Positions 49,769 to 60,346 of a stretch of 64,000 nt of DNA are shown here, in pieces; positions within the stretch are counted from its first letter, which is position 1; every line of letters begins with the position of its first letter. The stretch is taken from assembly GCF_011046535.1 (NCBI RefSeq), contig NZ_CP049257.1, positions 4,030,001-4,094,000 of the forward strand, written 5' to 3'. The stretch comes from Nocardioides anomalus. Lineage in GTDB: Bacteria > Actinomycetota > Actinomycetes > Propionibacteriales > Nocardioidaceae. The position numbers and the translations under genes are program-made. The notes beneath the pieces were generated by a model. That model had not been told where the DNA came from and made no database searches. It saw only the letters and a list, made by a program, of their open reading frames with translations.

Positions 49769-50629
49769 GTGGAACGGACCTTCCTGCTCGGCGTGGGCGC
49801 CATGAAGGCGGGGACGACCTGGCTCCACGACCACCTGGCCGCCTCGCCGCAGTGCGATCCCGGGGTCCGCAAGGAGTACCACGTCTTCGACAGCCTCGAC
49901 CTCGAGCAGGAGCGCTTCATGCTCGGCCGGGTCGTGGACCGGGCGCGGGCGTCGCTGGACGTGGTGGCCGAGGGGCGCCCGACCGACCCGACGTTCCTGC
50001 TCCAGACGGCGATGGTGGCCGACGAGCAGCTCTACTACGACCACTTCACCGCGCTGTTCGCCCGCGACCCGCGGACCCGGCTCACGATGGACATCACCCC
50101 GGCCTACGCCCTGCTGTCCGCGCAGCGGCTGGCCACGGTGCGCGCGGAGTTCGAGCGGCGCGGGGTGCGTGCGGTGGCCGCGTTCCTTCTCCGCGACCCG
50201 GTGGAGCGGATCTGGTCGCAGGTGCGGATGCAGAAGCGGCGCCGACCGGCGCAGAACCCCGAGCCCGCCGAGGAGCTGGTCGCGCAGCGCTTCGCCGACG
50301 CCTCCTACGCCGACCGCACGCGCTACGAGCACACCCTGACCGCCCTGGACGCGTCCTTCGCCGAGGCCTACGTCGGGTTCTACGAGGAGCTGTTCGACCC
50401 GGCGCGGTCCGGGCCCGAGCTGGGCCGGCTGAGCGCGCTGCTCGGGATCGAGCCCCACGCCCCCGACCTGGACGCGTCGTTCAACGTCTCCCCGCGCACC
50501 GCCGCGCTGCCCGAGGCCACCGTGCGCGCGGTGGCCGAGCACTTCCGGGCGACCTACGAGTCGGTGGCCGCGCGCTTCCCCGACCGCGACCTGCGCACGA
50601 TCTGGCCGAGCAGCCGCTTCGTGCTCTGA
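49769..50629 (+). CDS. sulfotransferase domain protein
   Basis: A 286-residue sulfotransferase. The PAPS loop is 'FLLGVGAMKAGTTWLHDHL' (Lys-Ala-Gly-Thr-Thr) and the 3'-phosphate site 'AAFLLRDPVERIWSQVRMQK' (Arg-Asp-Pro, then Ser). 'RLTMDITPAYALLS' carries the Ser/Pro-rich acceptor segment typical of the heparan N-deacetylase/sulfotransferase-like class. The C-terminus ends 'FPDRDLRTIWPSSRFVL'. Its last 76 nt overlap the convergent sulfotransferase gene. It is unlike its neighbours in class, so the cluster is not a simple tandem duplication. Confidence 0.87.
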   Translation: MERTFLLGVGAMKAGTTWLHDHLAASPQCDPGVRKEYHVFDSLDLEQERFMLGRVVDRARASLDVVAEGRPTDPTFLLQTAMVADEQLYYDHFTALFARDPRTRLTMDITPAYALLSAQRLATVRAEFERRGVRAVAAFLLRDPVERIWSQVRMQKRRRPAQNPEPAEELVAQRFADASYADRTRYEHTLTALDASFAEAYVGFYEELFDPARSGPELGRLSALLGIEPHAPDLDASFNVSPRTAALPEATVRAVAEHFRATYESVAARFPDRDLRTIWPSSRFVL

Positions 50630-51615
50630 GGCTCCTCCGGCTCTGAGAGCAGGGCCTCGGCGCGCCGGCGCCGGGCGCGCTCCTCGCGGAGGCGGCCCCG
50701 GATCTTGGCCGCGCCCGTCGCGGTGCCGCGGCGCTCGCGGTGCCGGGCCTCGTCCAGGCTGACCGCGACGGCCTCGGCGTAGCGCGCGTCGTACGCCGCG
50801 CGGGTGGCGTCCAGCGCCGTGCTGGCGGTCGGATCGTCGACCAGGGCCCCGAGCTGCTGCCAGGTGTCCTCGGCCTGCTCGCGCAGCCAGTCGGGCACGT
50901 CGAGGTCGGCCCAGGTCAGCTGGGAGCGGCGCATGCCCGGGTCCAGGAACTCGTCCAGACCGCGCTCCTCGGCGACCGGCAGGTCCAGCCCGAGCTGGTC
51001 GCTCACGTGCGTCAGCGCCGCGCGCCAGTCGTCGAGCAGGTCGTGGTAGCGCAGGAAGGCCCGCCGCGTGCCCCGGCTGCCGGCCTCGGTGACCAGGGCG
51101 ACGTTGAGCCAGGCGGCGGTGTTGGAGGTCTCCTTGACCTTGCGCTCGGCCTCGGTGCGCCGGCCCTCGCCCCACGTCCGGTCCTGGGAGCCGACCACCT
51201 CGGCGGGGTGGCGCAGCGCGGTCAGGATCCGCAGGTCGCGGCCGGTGCGCTCCGCGGCGGCCCGCCAGGTCGGCAACAGCCAGGCGGCGTGCGGGTCCTT
51301 GACCACGATCCGGGGCTCGGCCTGCTCGGTCAGCCAGGCGGCGAGCTCACCCTCGAGGTCGTGCTGCGCGGCGTGCTGCTGGACGCGCTCGAGCGCCCGC
51401 GGGCTGCCGTCGCTGGGCCGGACCAGCGCGCCCCGCATCAGGCGCTTGTGGAACTCGATGACCCAGCGCGGCTCGAAGTGGCCCTTGGCGTTGCGCTCGG
51501 AGGCGGGGACCTCGGGCTGCGGCACGTGCCAGCCGAGCAGCTTGAGGCTGCCCGCCACGGAGCTGGTGCCGCTGCGCATCGAGCCGGTCACGAGGACCAC
51601 GGTGTGCTCTGCCAT
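50554..51615 (-). CDS. sulfotransferase family protein, paralogue of the gene at 33898-34979
   Basis: A 353-residue protein. 'VVLVTGSMRSGTSSVAGSLK' is the PAPS loop (Arg-Ser-Gly-Thr-Ser), and 'RILTALRHPAEVVGSQDRT' the 3'-phosphate site. 'GWHVPQPEVPASERNAKGHF' is shared with the sulfotransferase in the glycan block at 34 kb, so the two loci are related. The C-terminal 60 residues are Arg/Glu-rich and run into the coding region of the convergent gene, which makes the last about 25 residues doubtful. ATG 51615 follows a TAAGGT element by 8 nt. Confidence 0.85.
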   Translation of the reverse strand: MAEHTVVLVTGSMRSGTSSVAGSLKLLGWHVPQPEVPASERNAKGHFEPRWVIEFHKRLMRGALVRPSDGSPRALERVQQHAAQHDLEGELAAWLTEQAEPRIVVKDPHAAWLLPTWRAAAERTGRDLRILTALRHPAEVVGSQDRTWGEGRRTEAERKVKETSNTAAWLNVALVTEAGSRGTRRAFLRYHDLLDDWRAALTHVSDQLGLDLPVAEERGLDEFLDPGMRRSQLTWADLDVPDWLREQAEDTWQQLGALVDDPTASTALDATRAAYDARYAEAVAVSLDEARHRERRGTATGAAKIRGRLREERARRRRAEALLSEPEEPQSTKRLLGQIVRRSRSGKRAATDS

Positions 51616-51623
51616 CGCTCCGC

Positions 51624-51633
51624 ACCTTACGGT
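51624..51633. promoter_or_regulatory. overlapping divergent -10 elements between two sulfotransferase genes
   Basis: Minus strand: TAAGGT (51624-51629), 8 nt before ATG 51615. Plus strand: TACGGT (51628-51633), 7 nt before GTG 51641. The hexamers share two bases. Confidence 0.55.
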
Positions 51634-51640
51634 TCGGGGC

Positions 51641-52279
51641 GTGATCAGCTCCCACGAGCGCGGCTTCGTGTTCGTGGCGACCCGGATGACCGCCGCCCCC
51701 GCGGTGGAGATCGCCCTGTCTCGCGTCTGCGGCCCCGACGACGTCATCACCCCGCTGCCCGAGCGCGACGAGGTGCTCCGTCGCGCCGCGGGCGGCCGCG
51801 GACCCCAGCACTTCCTCGACCCGCCCCACCTCGGGCGCCGCGCCGCCCTGCACATGCCGCTGAGCGCGGTGCACCGGATGCTCGGCCCGGACGAGCTGGA
51901 GCGGCGCTTCTGCTTCGCCGTGGACCGCAACCCGTGGGACGCGGTCGTGGCGCTCTACCACCGCCGCTACCGCGACACCGAGCCCGAGGACTTCGCCGAG
52001 TACGTCGCCTCCGACGCGGTCGTCGCCTTCGCCGCGCGCAACCACCGCGCCTACCGCCTGCGTGGCCGGGTCGCCGTGGACCGGGTGCTGCGCTACGAGT
52101 CCCTGGCCGCCGACCTGGCCGACGTGTGGCGTCACCTCGACCTGCCCGGCACGCCCGAGCTCCCCCGGGTCGCCGAGCGCACCCGGCCGTCGTACCGCTC
52201 CTACTACGACCAGGCCTCCCGCGACCGGGTGGCCGAGCTGTTCGCCGACCCGATCCGCGAGCTCGGCTACTCGTTCTGA
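51641..52279 (+). CDS. sulfotransferase-like protein with divergent PAPS loop
   Basis: A 212-residue protein of the same length and C-terminal pattern as the sulfotransferase at 49099 ('ASRDRVAELFADPIRELGY'). 'FCFAVDRNPWDAVVALYHRR' is a good 3'-phosphate site. The N-terminal loop 'FVFVATRMTAAPAVEIALSR' aligns with the PAPS loop but lacks the usual Lys-Thr-Gly/Ala-Ser/Thr. It may bind PAPS differently or be inactive. The start follows TACGGT by 7 nt. The 3' end overlaps the convergent haemoglobin gene by 13 nt. Confidence 0.78.
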   Translation: MISSHERGFVFVATRMTAAPAVEIALSRVCGPDDVITPLPERDEVLRRAAGGRGPQHFLDPPHLGRRAALHMPLSAVHRMLGPDELERRFCFAVDRNPWDAVVALYHRRYRDTEPEDFAEYVASDAVVAFAARNHRAYRLRGRVAVDRVLRYESLAADLADVWRHLDLPGTPELPRVAERTRPSYRSYYDQASRDRVAELFADPIRELGYSF

Positions 52280-52695
52280 ACGACGGGGACGTCGAGCCCG
52301 TCCGGCACGTCGTCCGGTGCGGCGTAGTGGTGGTTGACGTGCTGGTTGGCCTCGCGGAACCACGTCACGAGCCGCTCGCGGTGCTCCTCGGGCACCCCGG
52401 TGTCGGCCAGGGAGTCCGCGAAGGCCTGCACCGCTCGCCGGTCCATCTCGTCGTGCTCGCCGTTGCCGCTGTGCAGGCGCACGACCTCGGACTCGCTGCC
52501 CATCGTCTCGCTGAACGTCGGCGGGCCGCCCAGCGCCTCGGCCCAGTACGCCGCGAGCCGCTCGGTGTGGTCGGCCCGGTAGCCGTGCTCGAAGGCGTGG
52601 CTGACCACCGGGTCCGCCAGCACCCGCTCGTGCCAGGCGTGCGCGAGCCTCAGCGCCCCGTCGTCGCCGCCGATGGCCTCGTAGAGCGTGCTCAT
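52267..52695 (-). CDS. truncated haemoglobin-family protein (group II-like)
   Basis: A 142-residue globin. 'LYEAIGGDDGALRLAHAWHE' is the start of the 2-on-2 globin fold, 'VLADPVVSHAFEH' helix B/C, 'RLAAYWAEALGGPPTFSE' the E-helix region, and 'VVRLHSGNGEHDEMDRRAVQ' carries the likely proximal His. Truncated globins bind oxygen and nitric oxide and may protect against nitrosative stress. The ATG at 52695 matches the family; an upstream ATG adds four residues. It lies between folE and the sulfotransferases, without obvious functional ties. Confidence 0.85.
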   Translation of the reverse strand: MSTLYEAIGGDDGALRLAHAWHERVLADPVVSHAFEHGYRADHTERLAAYWAEALGGPPTFSETMGSESEVVRLHSGNGEHDEMDRRAVQAFADSLADTGVPEEHRERLVTWFREANQHVNHHYAAPDDVPDGLDVPVVQNE

Positions 52696-52759
52696 GGCCC
52701 CCATCATGGCCGCCCGGGACCCCGATCGTCTTGGACGGACGGGAAGGACCCTCGAGGAG

Positions 52760-53370
52760 TCAGTGCGCGGCGGGCCGGTTGATGAACGCCATGGCCTCGG
52801 CGCGGGTGGTGGCGTTGGAGCGGAAGGAGCCGCGCACCGCCGAGGTGATCGTGCGCGCGCCGGCCTTCTTGACCCCGCGCATGGTCATGCAGAGGTGCTC
52901 GGCCTCGACGACCACGATGACGCCCCGGGCCTCGAGGATCTCCATGAGGGCGTCGGCGACCTGGGTCGTGAGCCGCTCCTGGACCTGGGGCCGCTTGGCG
53001 TAGACGTCGACCAGCCGGGCCAGCTTGGACAGGCCGGTGATCTTGCCGGTCTCGGCCGGGATGTAGCCGACGTGCGCGACGCCGGTGAACGGCACCAGGT
53101 GGTGCTCGCACATCGACCACAGCTCGATGTCGCGGACCAGGACCATCTCGTCGTGACCGAGGTCGAAGACGGTGGTCAGGACGTCCTCGGGGCTCTGGTG
53201 CAGGCCGGCGGTGAGCTCGGCGTACGCGCGGGCGACGCGGGCCGGGGTGCTCTTCAGGCCCTCGCGGTCGGGGTCCTCACCGATGGCGAAGAGCAGCTCG
53301 CGGACGGCGGCCTCGGCGCGCGCGTGGTCGAACGGCGGCACCTCGTCGGGCGACCGCAGGTCGTCCCGGG

Positions 53371-53374
<4 letters not shown>
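52760..53374 (-). CDS. folE: GTP cyclohydrolase I
   Basis: A 204-residue enzyme making dihydroneopterin triphosphate, the first step of folate synthesis. '[20 protein letters not shown]' contains the zinc Cys and His residues. '[20 protein letters not shown]' is the substrate-binding segment. '[19 protein letters not shown]' holds the second zinc Cys. Length is normal for bacterial FolE. The GTG start overlaps the ftsH stop as GTGA. Its usual partner folP is 3.7 kb away, separated by the sulfotransferase and globin genes. Confidence 0.97.
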
Positions 53375-55482
<2,108 letters not shown>

Positions 55483-55620
55483 GGACTTCTCTCAGTGACA
55501 GGGCGGGAAGGAGAGCCGACGGTACAGACCAGCGGCAACGTCCAGTCTCTCAGGTGGCCCCAGATCCGGCGAGCCGAACGGCGCTCGTTCGCTGTCAGAG
55601 GAAGGATCCTCAGCGCGCTT

Positions 55621-56184
55621 TCAGGAGTACACGTGGGGCGCGAGGGTCCCGATGTCGCGCAGGTTGCGGTAGCGCTCGCGGTAGTCCAGGCCGTAGCCGA
55701 CCACGAATTCGTTCGGGATGTCCCAGCCGACGTACTTCACGTCGACGGGCATGGTCAGCGCCTCCGGCTTGCGCAGCAGCGTGCAGATCTCGACGCTGGC
55801 GGGGTTGCGGGAGCTGAGGTTGGACGTCAGCCACGACAGGGTCAGGCCGGTGTCGATGATCTCGTCGACGATGACCACGTGACGCCCGGAGATGTCGGTG
55901 TCGAGGTCCTTGAGGATGCGCACGACGCCGGACGACTTGGTGCCCGAGCCGTAGGAGGAGACCGCCATCCAGTCCATCTCGATGTGGCGCGAGAAGGCCC
56001 GCGCCATGTCGGCCATGACCATGACCGCACCGCGCAGGATGCCGACGATGAGCAGGTCGGGCTCGCCGTCGGTGACGGGGTAGTCGCCCTCGATCTGCTG
56101 GGCCAGGCCGGCCAGCCGCTCCTGGATCTGCGCCTCGGTGAAGAGGACCTCGACCAGATCGGACTCGACGTCGGCTGCGTCCAC
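55621..56184 (-). CDS. hpt: hypoxanthine phosphoribosyltransferase
   Basis: A 187-residue purine-salvage enzyme. The PRPP-binding motif is 'RHVVIVDEIIDTGLTLSWL' (about residues 99-117). The flexible-loop region 'MAVSSYGSGTKSSGVVRI' and the purine-side 'VDVKYVGWDIPNEFVVGYGL' follow the HPRT order. Length fits. The GTG start lies 5 nt past the tilS stop, so it is probably co-transcribed with tilS and the DUF2342 gene. A 138-bp gap with no clear signal separates it from ftsH. Confidence 0.97.
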   Translation of the reverse strand: MDAADVESDLVEVLFTEAQIQERLAGLAQQIEGDYPVTDGEPDLLIVGILRGAVMVMADMARAFSRHIEMDWMAVSSYGSGTKSSGVVRILKDLDTDISGRHVVIVDEIIDTGLTLSWLTSNLSSRNPASVEICTLLRKPEALTMPVDVKYVGWDIPNEFVVGYGLDYRERYRNLRDIGTLAPHVYS

Positions 56185-56189
56185 GGGGG

Positions 56190-57200
56190 TCAGCCTTGCA
56201 CAGCGGTGCGCCGGAACCGCAGGCGGCCGTCGGGGCCGCCGGAGGTGAGGTAGGCCGTCACGTGACCGGGCAGCTGGGCCTCCTGGCCGCCGACGCGCGA
56301 GGCGACCAGCCGGTCCAGGGCGACGACGTGGACGTGGAACAGCTCGGCGCCGGTCGCGCCGGCGTCCAGGGCGGCCGACCGGAGCACCCGGGTCCGCAGG
56401 GCCGGCGCCAGCGCGGTGAGCTCGGCGACCGGGAGGTCGGGCTCGGCGCCGGCCACCTCGGCGTACGCCGCCGCGGCGAGCTCGTCCAGCAGCTCGCTGT
56501 CGGCGCGGAGCTGGTCGGCGGTGCGGGCCAGGGCGGCGGCGACGCCGGGGCCGAGCTCGTCCTCGAGCACGGGCAGGACCTTGCGACGCACGCGGACCCG
56601 GGCGTAGGCGGGGTCGAGGTTGTGCGGGTCGTTCCAGTACTCGATGCCCTCGACCTGGCAGGCGGTGACGGTGTCGGTGCGGGTCACGTCGAGCAGCGGG
56701 CGCCGGTAGCGGTCGAAGGCGCGCCGCATGCCGGCCAGCGAGCGGCCGCCCGAGCCGCGGGCCAGCCCGAGCAGGACGGTCTCGGCCTGGTCGTCGAGGG
56801 TGTGGCCGAGGAGGACGGCGGCGGCGCCGAAGTGCTCGGCCATCTGCTCCAGCACGGCGTAGCGGGCCTCGCGCGCGGCCGCCTCGGGTCCGCGACCGGA
56901 GTCGGCCTCGACGTGCACGCGCGCGGACGCGGTCTCGTCGGCGCCGAGGCCGGCCATCTGCTCGACGACGTGGGCGGCGTGCTCGCCCGAGCCCTCCTGG
57001 AGGCCGTGGTCGACGGTGGCACCGACGACCCGGAAGCCGAGCCTGGGCGCCTCGAAGACCGTGGCCGCCAGCAGCGCCAGCGAGTCGGCGCCGCCGGAGC
57101 AGGCCACGAGCACGGTGGTCCCGGACCCGGCCGGCGCGAGGTCGGCCAGCGTCCGGCGCACGGCGACCCGGACCGCGGCCACCGACGGGTGCAGGCTCAC
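56190..57200 (-). CDS. tilS: tRNA(Ile)-lysidine synthase
   Basis: A 336-residue essential enzyme that converts C34 of the minor isoleucine tRNA to lysidine so that it reads AUA. The ATP-pyrophosphatase loop is 'VLVACSGGADSLALLAATV' (SGGxDS). 'LGHTLDDQAETVLLGLARGS' is the conserved TilS segment, and 'NDPHNLDPAYARVRVRRKVL' the tRNA-contact motif. The C-terminal substrate domains are short, as in other actinobacteria. GTG 57200 overlaps the DUF2342 gene stop as GTGA. Confidence 0.96.
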   Translation of the reverse strand: MSLHPSVAAVRVAVRRTLADLAPAGSGTTVLVACSGGADSLALLAATVFEAPRLGFRVVGATVDHGLQEGSGEHAAHVVEQMAGLGADETASARVHVEADSGRGPEAAAREARYAVLEQMAEHFGAAAVLLGHTLDDQAETVLLGLARGSGGRSLAGMRRAFDRYRRPLLDVTRTDTVTACQVEGIEYWNDPHNLDPAYARVRVRRKVLPVLEDELGPGVAAALARTADQLRADSELLDELAAAAYAEVAGAEPDLPVAELTALAPALRTRVLRSAALDAGATGAELFHVHVVALDRLVASRVGGQEAQLPGHVTAYLTSGGPDGRLRFRRTAVQG

Positions 57201-58282
57201 GTGCGCAGGACGCGGGCCATCCAGGCGTCGGGGTCGCCTATCTCCGCGCGCGTGGGGAGGTGCTCGGGCGACTCCCAGACGACGTTGAAGCCCGACATCC
57301 CGGCCTTGTCGACGACGCCGCGGACGAACTTCGCGCCGTCGCGGTACTGCGCCATCTTGGCGTCCAGGCCGAGCAGCCGGCGCAGCAGCTTGTCCAGCAC
57401 GCCGACGCCCTTGCGGCGCTCGTTGAAGCGGGCGCGGATCCGGTCGACCGACGGGATCACGGTCGGCCCGACACCGTCCATCACCACGTCGGCGTGGCCC
57501 TCGAGCAGCGACATCACGCCCGTGAGGCCGTCGAGCAGCTGCTTCTGCTCGGGGGTGCCGACCACGTCGAGGATGCTGCCGGTCTGCCCGCCGCCGGAAC
57601 GGACGTTCTTGATGCCCTCGACGATGCGGGTCAGGCCGTCCTCGAGGAAGCCGGCCGGCTCCATGGTGTCGGCGAACGCGCTGATCTGGTCGAACATGTG
57701 CTGGCGCATCCACGGCACGGCGGTGAACTGCACCCGGTGGGTCTCCTCGTGCAGGCAGACCCAGAGCCGGAAGTCGTGCGGGTCGACCTCGAGCTCCTGC
57801 TCGACGTGGACGATGTTGGGGGCGATGAGCAGCAGCCGGCCGTCGGGCGGGGAGAACGGGTCGAACTGGCCGAGCACCTTGGAGGCCAGGAAGCCCAGCA
57901 CGCTGCCGACCTCGGCACCGGTGATGCGCGAGCCGACGGCCGCGGTCAGGCCGGTCGGCGGCTTCTTCTCGGTGAGCTTGTCCACGATCGGGGCGAGCAG
58001 GGTCGCGAAGGCGTCGGCGTTGGCCTGCACCCACCCGGCGCGGTCGACCACGAGCACCGGCGCGGTGTGGTCCTGCGCGACCAGCCCGGTGTAGTCCCGG
58101 ACCAGCCCGGTCGAGCGGTCCGCGCCGGCGCGGAGCTCGGCGACCACGCGCCGCGCCTCGTCGCGGGGCACGCTCGGCCCCTCGCCGGCGATGCGGCTGC
58201 CGATGCGCACGGCGAGGTCCCAGTCGACCATCTCGGCCCGTCCGCCCCCGTCGGTGCCGTCGGCGCGGAAGGCGTTGCTCAT
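57197..58282 (-). CDS. DUF2342 zinc-dependent metalloprotease-like protein
   Basis: A 361-residue protein of the actinobacterial DUF2342 ('coenzyme F420 biosynthesis-associated') family. It has a zincin motif 'LHEETHRVQFTAVPWMRQH' (HEETH, about residues 177-181) with a likely downstream Glu ligand in 'SLLEGHADVVMDGVG'. It is mainly helical, with no signal peptide. The neighbourhood with tilS, hpt and ftsH is conserved in this phylum. Despite the family's name, no F420 genes are in the window. The ATG is 7 nt past a TAGGTT element. Confidence 0.88.
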   Translation of the reverse strand: MSNAFRADGTDGGGRAEMVDWDLAVRIGSRIAGEGPSVPRDEARRVVAELRAGADRSTGLVRDYTGLVAQDHTAPVLVVDRAGWVQANADAFATLLAPIVDKLTEKKPPTGLTAAVGSRITGAEVGSVLGFLASKVLGQFDPFSPPDGRLLLIAPNIVHVEQELEVDPHDFRLWVCLHEETHRVQFTAVPWMRQHMFDQISAFADTMEPAGFLEDGLTRIVEGIKNVRSGGGQTGSILDVVGTPEQKQLLDGLTGVMSLLEGHADVVMDGVGPTVIPSVDRIRARFNERRKGVGVLDKLLRRLLGLDAKMAQYRDGAKFVRGVVDKAGMSGFNVVWESPEHLPTRAEIGDPDAWMARVLRT

Positions 58283-58289
58283 GGGTGCC

Positions 58290-58295
58290 AACCTA
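58290..58295 (-). promoter_or_regulatory. leaderless -10 element of the DUF2342-tilS-hpt unit
   Basis: On the minus strand TAGGTT ends 7 nt before ATG 58282, with no Shine-Dalgarno sequence. The divergent MFS gene starts 49 bp away. Confidence 0.5.
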
Positions 58296-58331
58296 CGCGT
58301 CGAGTGGGCACCGGGTGCGGGTGAGCGAGTG

Positions 58332-59774
58332 GTGAGCGAGCACGCGGTCGACGTACCCCCGGAGCGGGAGCACGACGACCGTGCGGAAGCGCCGGACCCG
58401 CGCCGGTGGCGCATCCTCGGCGTGACCCTGACGGTCGGCTTCATGTCGCTGCTCGACGTGTCGATCGTCAACGTGGCGATCCCCTCGATGCGCGAAGGGC
58501 TGCACACGTCCTCGGCCACGATCCAGTGGGTCGTGTCCGGCTACGCCCTGGCCTTCGGGCTGACGCTGGTGGCCGGCGGCCGGCTCGGGGACGCCTACGG
58601 CCGGCGCCGGATGATGCTCATCGGCCTCACCGGCTTCGTGCTGTCCTCGGCGGCCGTCGGCCTCGCGCCCAGCGTCGGGCTGGTCATCGCCGCCCGCCTC
58701 CTGCAGGGCGCGACGGCCGGCTTGCTGACGCCGCAGAGCTCGGGGCTCATCCAGCAGCTGTTCCGCGGCCCTGAGCGGGCCCGGGCGTTCGGGATGTTCG
58801 GCTTCACCGTGTCCACCGCGGCGGCCATCGGGCCGGTGCTCGGGGGTCTCATCATCGCGGCCGCCGGGGAGGCGGACGGCTGGCGCTGGTTGTTCCTCAT
58901 CAACGTGCCCATCGGCGCCGCCGCCCTGGTCGCCGTCGCCACGCTGGTGCCCCGGCGCCCCCCGGACCGGGTCGAGCACGGCGCGCGGATCGACGTGGTC
59001 GGCGCCGTGCTGCTCGGGCTGACCGTGCTCGCGCTCCTCTACCCCGTGGTCAGCGTCGAGAGCGGCGCCCGGCTCCCGCTGCTCCTGCTCGTCCTGGTGC
59101 CGGTCCTGGCCTTCGCCTTCGCCCGCTGGGAGCTGCACCTGCGGCGCCACGAACGGCCACCGCTGCTCGACGTCGAGCTGCTGCGGGGGCTGCCCGGCTA
59201 CGTCAACGGGCTCACCGTGGGGACGTTGTACTTCACCGGCTACACCGGTCTCATCCTGGTCATCTCCGTCTACCTCCAGGAGGCGCTGCACTACTCGCCG
59301 CTCGAGGCCGGGCTGCTCATCATCCCCTTCGCCGTCGGCTCGGCGGTCAGCGCGCCCCTGGCCGGGCGCTACGTGTCCGACGTCGGCCGCCGGCTCACCG
59401 TCGGGGCGCTGGTCGTGGTCATGACCGGCACCCTGCTGTTCCTGCTGCTGGCGCCGGGCCGGGACCCGCTCTGGGCCTGGGCGGTCCCGACCCTGCTGCT
59501 GGCCGGGCTCGGCGGCGGAGCGGTCATCTCGCCCAACATCACGCTCACCCTGGCCGACGTGCCTCCGCGGATGGGTGGTGCCGCGGGAGGCGCGCTGCAG
59601 ACCGGCCAGCGCATCGGCTCCTCCATCGGCGCGGCGCTGCTCGTCACGGCGTACGGGCTCGGCTCCACGCCCGTCGTGGGGCTCCGGCTGGCCCTCGGCA
59701 CGGGGCTGGTCCTGCTGAGCCTGGCGCTGGTGATGGCGGTGCGGGCCCTGCGGGTCCAGGATCAGGGGGCATGA
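58332..59774 (+). CDS. MFS drug-exporter-like transporter (DHA2, 14-helix type)
   Basis: A 480-residue major facilitator protein with about 14 hydrophobic segments. 'GFMSLLDVSIVNVAIPSMRE' is the DHA2 motif D1 (LDxTIVNVALP-like). 'AGGRLGDAYGRRRMMLIG' is MFS motif A, and 'GPVLGGLIIAAAG' motif C (antiporter). The hydrophilic N-terminus is acidic. GTG 58332 is a reasonable start (GTG 58329 is adjacent), but neither has a strong ribosome-binding site. The substrate is unknown. The next gene overlaps by ATGA. Confidence 0.88.
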   Translation: MSEHAVDVPPEREHDDRAEAPDPRRWRILGVTLTVGFMSLLDVSIVNVAIPSMREGLHTSSATIQWVVSGYALAFGLTLVAGGRLGDAYGRRRMMLIGLTGFVLSSAAVGLAPSVGLVIAARLLQGATAGLLTPQSSGLIQQLFRGPERARAFGMFGFTVSTAAAIGPVLGGLIIAAAGEADGWRWLFLINVPIGAAALVAVATLVPRRPPDRVEHGARIDVVGAVLLGLTVLALLYPVVSVESGARLPLLLLVLVPVLAFAFARWELHLRRHERPPLLDVELLRGLPGYVNGLTVGTLYFTGYTGLILVISVYLQEALHYSPLEAGLLIIPFAVGSAVSAPLAGRYVSDVGRRLTVGALVVVMTGTLLFLLLAPGRDPLWAWAVPTLLLAGLGGGAVISPNITLTLADVPPRMGGAAGGALQTGQRIGSSIGAALLVTAYGLGSTPVVGLRLALGTGLVLLSLALVMAVRALRVQDQGA

Positions 59775-60346
59775 GCTTCCTGAACGAGCCGGCACCGTCC
59801 CCCGCGGTGCAGGCGCGGTACGACGCCGACCTGGACGCCTACGGGTTCGTCATGAACCTCTCCCACGTGTGGGCGCACGTGCCCGGAGCACACACGCGGC
59901 TCTTCGAGCTGCTGGCCGAGGTCGGCTCGGCGTTCTCCTTCCGCGAGCGCGGCATCCTCATCACCGGCGCGGCGTCGACCATCGGCGACTCCTACTGCTC
60001 CCTGGCCTGGGGCTGGAAGCTGGCCGAGTCCGGCTCCGGAGACGCCGCGAGCGGCGTGCTGTCCGGCACCGACGCCGACCTCTCGCCACGCGAGGCCGCC
60101 CTGGCCACCTGGGCGCGCCGGGTCGCCGGCTCGGCCGACCGCACCACGGCCGCCGACGTCCAGGAGCTCCGCGACGCCGGGTTCAGCGACGAGGAGGTCG
60201 CCCGGGCCACGGTCTTCGTGGCCCTGCGCGCGGCGTTCTCGACGGTGAACGCCGCGCTCGGCGCCCAGCCCGACGCCGAGCTCGGCACCCTGGCCCCGCC
60301 CGAGGTCGCCGCGCTGGTGACCTGGGGCCGGCCGGTCGCGGACTAG
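59771..60346 (+). CDS. carboxymuconolactone decarboxylase/AhpD-family protein
   Basis: A 191-residue helical protein of the CMD superfamily. 'MNLSHVWAHVPGAHTRLFEL' and 'FSFRERGILITGAASTIGDS' resemble the N-terminal helices, followed by 'SYCSLAWGWKLAE'. AhpD-type peroxidase-related proteins have a Cys-x-x-Cys plus His here; only one Cys is present, so a disulfide redox role is doubtful. Co-transcription with the MFS exporter is likely (ATGA overlap). Its stop overlaps the convergent purB by 4 nt. Confidence 0.78.
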   Translation: MSFLNEPAPSPAVQARYDADLDAYGFVMNLSHVWAHVPGAHTRLFELLAEVGSAFSFRERGILITGAASTIGDSYCSLAWGWKLAESGSGDAASGVLSGTDADLSPREAALATWARRVAGSADRTTAADVQELRDAGFSDEEVARATVFVALRAAFSTVNAALGAQPDAELGTLAPPEVAALVTWGRPVAD

